This document shows, piece after piece, positions 60,868-64,000 of a stretch of DNA of 64,000 bases. The notes under the pieces were generated by a model. The model was given only the letters and a program-made list of their open reading frames with translations. It made no database searches and was not told the origin of the DNA. The position numbers and the translations under genes are program-made. Numbering within the stretch: the stretch's first letter is position 1; the number at the start of each line of letters is the position of its first letter. Location: the NCBI RefSeq assembly GCF_000687835.1, contig NZ_JHYB01000002.1, forward strand, positions 1 through 64,000. The letters run 5' to 3'. Source of the DNA: Haploplasma modicum ATCC 29102. Lineage in GTDB: Bacteria > Bacillota_I > Bacilli_A > Acholeplasmatales > Acholeplasmataceae.

Positions 60868-60876
60868 TGATATAAT
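60868..60876 (+). promoter_or_regulatory. Extended -10 promoter of guaC
   Basis: TGATATAAT, 39 bases before the TTG start of guaC. Confidence 0.55.
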
Positions 60877-60915
60877 AAATAAGGTATTAAAATATTATTT
60901 TAAGGAGACAATAAA

Positions 60916-61890
60916 TTGAAAGTATTTGATTATGAAGATATACAGTTACTACCAAGAAAATGTATCGTGAATAGTAGAAAAGAATGTGATACAAGCGTTA
61001 AGTTTGGTAAACATAGTTTTAAAATGCCAACTGTTTTAGCAAATATGGAAACAGTAATAAATGAGGATTTGGCAATTTACTTAGCAGAAAATGGATATTT
61101 TTATATTATGCACCGCTTTGATGAAGAATCAAGAATACCATTTATTAAGAAAATGAAAGAAAAAAACTTATTTTCTTCAATAAGTATTGGTGTTAAAGAC
61201 TATGAATATGATTTTGTAATTGAGTTAAAAGAACTAAATTTAGTTCCTGATTATATTACAATTGATATTGCACATGGTCATTCTGATAATGTTATTAATA
61301 TGATTAAACATATTAAAAAGCATTTGAATGATTCATTTGTTATTGCTGGAAATATTGGAACTCCTGAAGCAGTAATAGATTTAGAAAATGCTGGAGCAGA
61401 TGCAACAAAAGTTGGAATTGGACCAGGTAAAGTATGTATTACTAAACTGAAAACTGGATTTGGTACAGGTGGATGGCAATTAGCTGCTTTAGAAAGAATT
61501 AGTAAAGTTGCTAAAAAACCGTTGATTGCTGATGGTGGGATTAGAAACCATGGTGACTTAGCAAAATCAATTAAGTTTGGAGCAACAATGATTATGATTG
61601 GATCATTATTTGCTGGACATGAAGAATCACCAGGACAACTAATTGAAATAGATGGTAATAAATTTAAATCATACTATGGTAGTGCCTCATATAACCAAAA
61701 AGGTGAAATGAAAAATATTGAAGGAAAAGAAATTTTAGTGCCATATAAAGGAAGTATTATTAATACTTTAAATGAGATGCAACAAGATTTACAATCTTCA
61801 ATTTCCTATTCGGGTGGTAAAGATTTAAGTTCATTAAGAGAAGTAGATTTCGTTATTTTAAAAAATTCAATCTTCAACGGAGATTATTAA
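60916..61890 (+). CDS. guaC: GMP reductase
   Basis: The 324-residue TIM-barrel enzyme deaminates GMP to IMP with NADPH, a purine salvage step. It starts [13 protein letters not shown], the GuaC-2 pattern, and has the catalytic Cys174 in [17 protein letters not shown], plus [19 protein letters not shown] and [15 protein letters not shown]. It lacks the CBS domains of IMP dehydrogenase. The start is a TTG with AGGAGA seven bases upstream; no in-frame ATG fits the family. Monocistronic. Confidence 0.95.
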   Translation: MKVFDYEDIQLLPRKCIVNSRKECDTSVKFGKHSFKMPTVLANMETVINEDLAIYLAENGYFYIMHRFDEESRIPFIKKMKEKNLFSSISIGVKDYEYDFVIELKELNLVPDYITIDIAHGHSDNVINMIKHIKKHLNDSFVIAGNIGTPEAVIDLENAGADATKVGIGPGKVCITKLKTGFGTGGWQLAALERISKVAKKPLIADGGIRNHGDLAKSIKFGATMIMIGSLFAGHEESPGQLIEIDGNKFKSYYGSASYNQKGEMKNIEGKEILVPYKGSIINTLNEMQQDLQSSISYSGGKDLSSLREVDFVILKNSIFNGDY

Positions 61891-61892
61891 TT

Positions 61893-61925
61893 AATAGGAG
61901 AGTTTGCTCTCCTATTTTATTTTTA
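61893..61925 (+). terminator. Terminator of guaC
   Basis: AATAGGAGAG (61893-61902), loop TTTG, CTCTCCTATT (61907-61916), then a T-rich tail. Confidence 0.92.
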
Positions 61926-61941
61926 AAAATAATTAAAAATG

Positions 61942-61970
61942 TTGACAAGTTAAAAAAAAAAGTATATAAT
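61942..61970 (+). promoter_or_regulatory. Promoter of the potAB operon
   Basis: Perfect TTGACA (61942-61947) and TATAAT (61965-61970) with a 17-base spacer. A roughly 100-base A-rich leader follows, with one weak hairpin TTTGGTAT/ATACTAAA near 62000-62020. Confidence 0.88.
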
Positions 61971-62076
61971 ATCTATGTTCGGTTTATTATAGGTTAACTT
62001 TTGGTATAGTAATACTAAACAAAAATATAAGAAAATAATTAAAATATTATAAATATTAAACAAAGGGGGAATTAAG

Positions 62077-63354
62077 ATGGCAGCCTTAATAGAATTAAAG
62101 GATGTTACTAAAGAATTTAATGGACAAGTCGTACTTCGTGGAATTGACTTAGTTATTGAACAAAATGAGTTCGTTACTCTTCTCGGTCCTTCAGGATGTG
62201 GAAAAACAACTACACTTAAAATAATTGGTGGGTTCACTGAGGCCAATTCAGGACAAGTTATATTTGATGGTAAGGATATTGCACATATTCCGGCTCATAG
62301 GAGACCTACTAATACGGTATTCCAAAGATATGCTTTATTCCCACATTTAGATGTTTATGAAAATGTTGCTTTTGGTCTTAGAGTAAAGGGAAGAAACGTT
62401 GGACAAAAAAGACAAATTAATAGTATTGAAAAGAACTTTAAAAAAGAAATTACAAAGTTAGATAATGCTTTAAATCAAAATATTTTAGAATTAAAGGCTA
62501 AAGGTTATGACTATGATGAATATAAAGTAAAAGAAGATGCCTTATATGAAAAATATGATTTAAAAGTAGAAAAAGCAACAGAGAAGAAAAATGATAAAAT
62601 TAGCCATTTAGAAAATACATTTATTAATAAAAAAGATTTTGAACATTTAATTAAAAATAAAGTAACAAAATATTTAAAAATGGTTGGTTTAGAAGGTTAT
62701 GAACACCGTGATATTAGCAAATTATCTGGTGGACAACAACAAAGAGTTGCAATTGCAAGAGCGCTAATTAATGAACCAAAGGTACTTTTATTAGATGAGC
62801 CACTTGCAGCACTTGACTTAAAACTAAGACAAGAAATGCAATATGAATTAAAAGAATTACAAAAAAGTGCTGGAATTACTTTTATTTTTGTAACACATGA
62901 TCAAGAAGAAGCTTTAACAATGAGTGATAAGATTGTTGTTATGAATAATGGTGAAATTCAACAAATTGGCACCCCTGAAGATATTTATAATGAACCAATC
63001 AACACATTTGTTGCTAAGTTTATTGGTGAATCAAATATTATTGAAGGAATTATGAAAGATGATTATTTAGTAAACTTTGATGGACAAGATTATACATGTG
63101 TTGATAAAGGGTTTGCTAGAAATGAAAAAGTAGATATCGTTATTAGACCAGAAGACATTGATATTGTTAAAGTAGGTAAAGGTTTATTAACTGGTGTAGT
63201 AGATAGTGTTGCTTTTAAAGGAGTACACTATGAAATTGACGTTATAACAAATGATAGAACATATACAATCCATACAACTGATTATAGTAAGGTAGGAGAA
63301 AAAGTTGATATTACATTTAATCCAGAAGATATTCATATCATGGAGGAATGGTAA
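62077..63354 (+). CDS. potA: Spermidine/putrescine import ATPase PotA
   Basis: The 425-residue importer ATPase has Walker [11 protein letters not shown] (37-46), a Q loop [18 protein letters not shown], signature LSGGQQQR near 216-223, Walker [12 protein letters not shown], switch VTHDQEEA, and a C-terminal TOBE domain ([10 protein letters not shown]). About 75-80 extra residues, Lys/Glu-rich and likely coiled coil (105-193), lie between the Q loop and signature. The potB gene starts in the last base of its stop codon. AAAGGGGG precedes the ATG. Confidence 0.93.
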   Translation: MAALIELKDVTKEFNGQVVLRGIDLVIEQNEFVTLLGPSGCGKTTTLKIIGGFTEANSGQVIFDGKDIAHIPAHRRPTNTVFQRYALFPHLDVYENVAFGLRVKGRNVGQKRQINSIEKNFKKEITKLDNALNQNILELKAKGYDYDEYKVKEDALYEKYDLKVEKATEKKNDKISHLENTFINKKDFEHLIKNKVTKYLKMVGLEGYEHRDISKLSGGQQQRVAIARALINEPKVLLLDEPLAALDLKLRQEMQYELKELQKSAGITFIFVTHDQEEALTMSDKIVVMNNGEIQQIGTPEDIYNEPINTFVAKFIGESNIIEGIMKDDYLVNFDGQDYTCVDKGFARNEKVDIVIRPEDIDIVKVGKGLLTGVVDSVAFKGVHYEIDVITNDRTYTIHTTDYSKVGEKVDITFNPEDIHIMEEW

Positions 63355-64000
63355 TGCCTTTAATTATTGATAAGTTTAAGAAAAACAAAGATGAAGAATC
63401 AAAAATTAAAAAAACAATCTTATCTAACAATAGTACACTTCTTGGAATTCCATATTATATTTTATTGTTTGGTTTAATTGTTTTTCCATTTTTTATAATG
63501 GTTCTTTATGCATTTAGTAGTACAAGCGGCAGTATTTTTCAAATTGAATTTACTTTAAAAAACTTTGCAATGTTTTTTAACGAAAAATTGTTTGTTAAAA
63601 CAATGTTTGAATCACTTTATTTAGCTGCTCTTTCAACAGTTTTTACTCTTCTTGTAGGTTATCCTTTAGCATATTTTATAACTAAACAATCAAGAAGAAA
63701 ACAAGCTTTATTAATAGCATTAATAACATCAACAATGTGGGTTAATATGCTAATTAGAGCGAATGCTTTAAAACAAGTAACAGAAATGTTTGCTCCTAAA
63801 TTATTAGGGACAGATTTTATAATTATTTTAGGTAATGTTTATATGTTCTTACCATTTATGGTACTGCCAATTTATACAATATTATCTAGAATTGATAAAA
63901 GTTTATTAGAAGGTGCAGCAGATTTAGGTGCAACACCACTCCAAACTTTTAGACGAGTTGTTTTACCACTTTCATTATCAGGTGTTGTATCTGGATCTAT
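63354..64000 (+). CDS. potB: Spermidine/putrescine permease PotB (partial, cut by window end)
   Basis: An open frame starts at ATG 63354 behind GGAGG and runs off the window after about 215 codons. It begins with a basic cytoplasmic tail ([17 protein letters not shown]), then a first membrane segment (GIPYYILLFGLIVFPFFIM) and further segments of a type-I permease, ending in the EAA loop EGAADLGATPLQTFRRVVLPL. The missing part should hold the last membrane segment. PotC and PotD should follow outside the window. Confidence 0.92.
   Translation, partial: MPLIIDKFKKNKDEESKIKKTILSNNSTLLGIPYYILLFGLIVFPFFIMVLYAFSSTSGSIFQIEFTLKNFAMFFNEKLFVKTMFESLYLAALSTVFTLLVGYPLAYFITKQSRRKQALLIALITSTMWVNMLIRANALKQVTEMFAPKLLGTDFIIILGNVYMFLPFMVLPIYTILSRIDKSLLEGAADLGATPLQTFRRVVLPLSLSGVVSGS

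Noticed and set aside
61977-62076. Riboswitch in the potA leader
   Set aside because: Only one weak hairpin can be drawn, and the rest is A-rich and unstructured; no polyamine or preQ1-type core was seen.
815-64000. UGA decoded as tryptophan, as in Mycoplasma
   Set aside because: Genes end properly at TGA (polC, pheS, rpe, lepB) and Trp positions in conserved motifs are TGG.

Overview
The window is 64 kb of very AT-rich, gene-dense DNA from a low-GC Gram-positive bacterium with a reduced genome. The best fit is the Acholeplasma-type branch of the Mollicutes. PolC, DnaB/DnaI, FakA, Ntdp, RbgA and two T-box leaders are Firmicutes traits. The compact overlapping genes, the lack of any cell-wall or sporulation gene and the extreme AT content point to a mollicute. 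UGA acts as a stop codon (for example at the ends of polC, pheS and rpe) and Trp is read as UGG, which argues against Mycoplasma or Spiroplasma. I do not name a species.

Layout. 1-0.7 kb: the 3' end of a 23S rRNA gene, a 5S rRNA and tRNA-Asn. 0.8-7.1 kb: a lipoprotein gene, an overlapping trio (GNAT, MTA/SAH nucleosidase, DJ-1-like), four tRNAs (Glu, Arg, Pro, Gly), nagA-nagB, a DUF2188 protein, a GDPD phosphodiesterase and acyl carrier protein. 7.2-15.7 kb: leuS, a DUF1189 membrane protein, polC and a Bax-inhibitor-like membrane protein. 15.7-19.3 kb: a T-box leader and pheST. 19.4-24.8 kb: rlmN, rsgA, rpe, thiN, rpmB (reverse) and fakA, in the gene order of the Bacillus subtilis ylo region but with some members absent. 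24.8-29.3 kb: a candidate small RNA, tRNA-Leu, ntdP, two membrane-protein genes, a HAD hydrolase and an unknown membrane protein. 29.3-35.5 kb: an FtsK/SpoIIIE translocase without membrane segments, lepB, rbgA, rnhB and topA. 35.5-41.3 kb: tpx, an ABC exporter pair and ftsY-ylxM-ffh. 41.4-49.7 kb: polA, mutM, coaE, dnaB, dnaI, then a T-box leader and thrS. 49.7-54.7 kb: an Mrp-type ATPase, an ABC pair, a ferredoxin-NADP reductase, tRNA-Val and an ion transporter. 54.9-59.7 kb: a binding-protein-dependent ABC transporter behind a catabolite-type operator, with a frameshifted lipoprotein gene. 59.9-60.5 kb: a decayed TetR regulator. 60.5-64 kb: a small unknown gene under an inverted repeat, GMP reductase and the start of a potABC-type polyamine operon cut by the window end.

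Most of the content is housekeeping: translation, replication, protein export, DNA repair, amino-sugar use and lipid precursors. The parts that known families do not explain are mostly non-coding: a predicted three-way-junction leader in front of fakA, a 60-nt hairpin with a terminator before tRNA-Leu, a multi-hairpin region between topA and tpx, an inverted pair of consensus DnaA boxes before mutM, and a 14-bp inverted repeat around the -10 and ribosome-binding site of a small unknown gene. Among proteins, the odd ones are the membrane-free FtsK coupled to a membrane-protein gene, a single-cysteine thiol peroxidase, an Mrp ATPase without its CxxC pair, and two transport ATPases with large insertions at the same point. 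Everything here was read by eye; no alignment, folding or database search was run.
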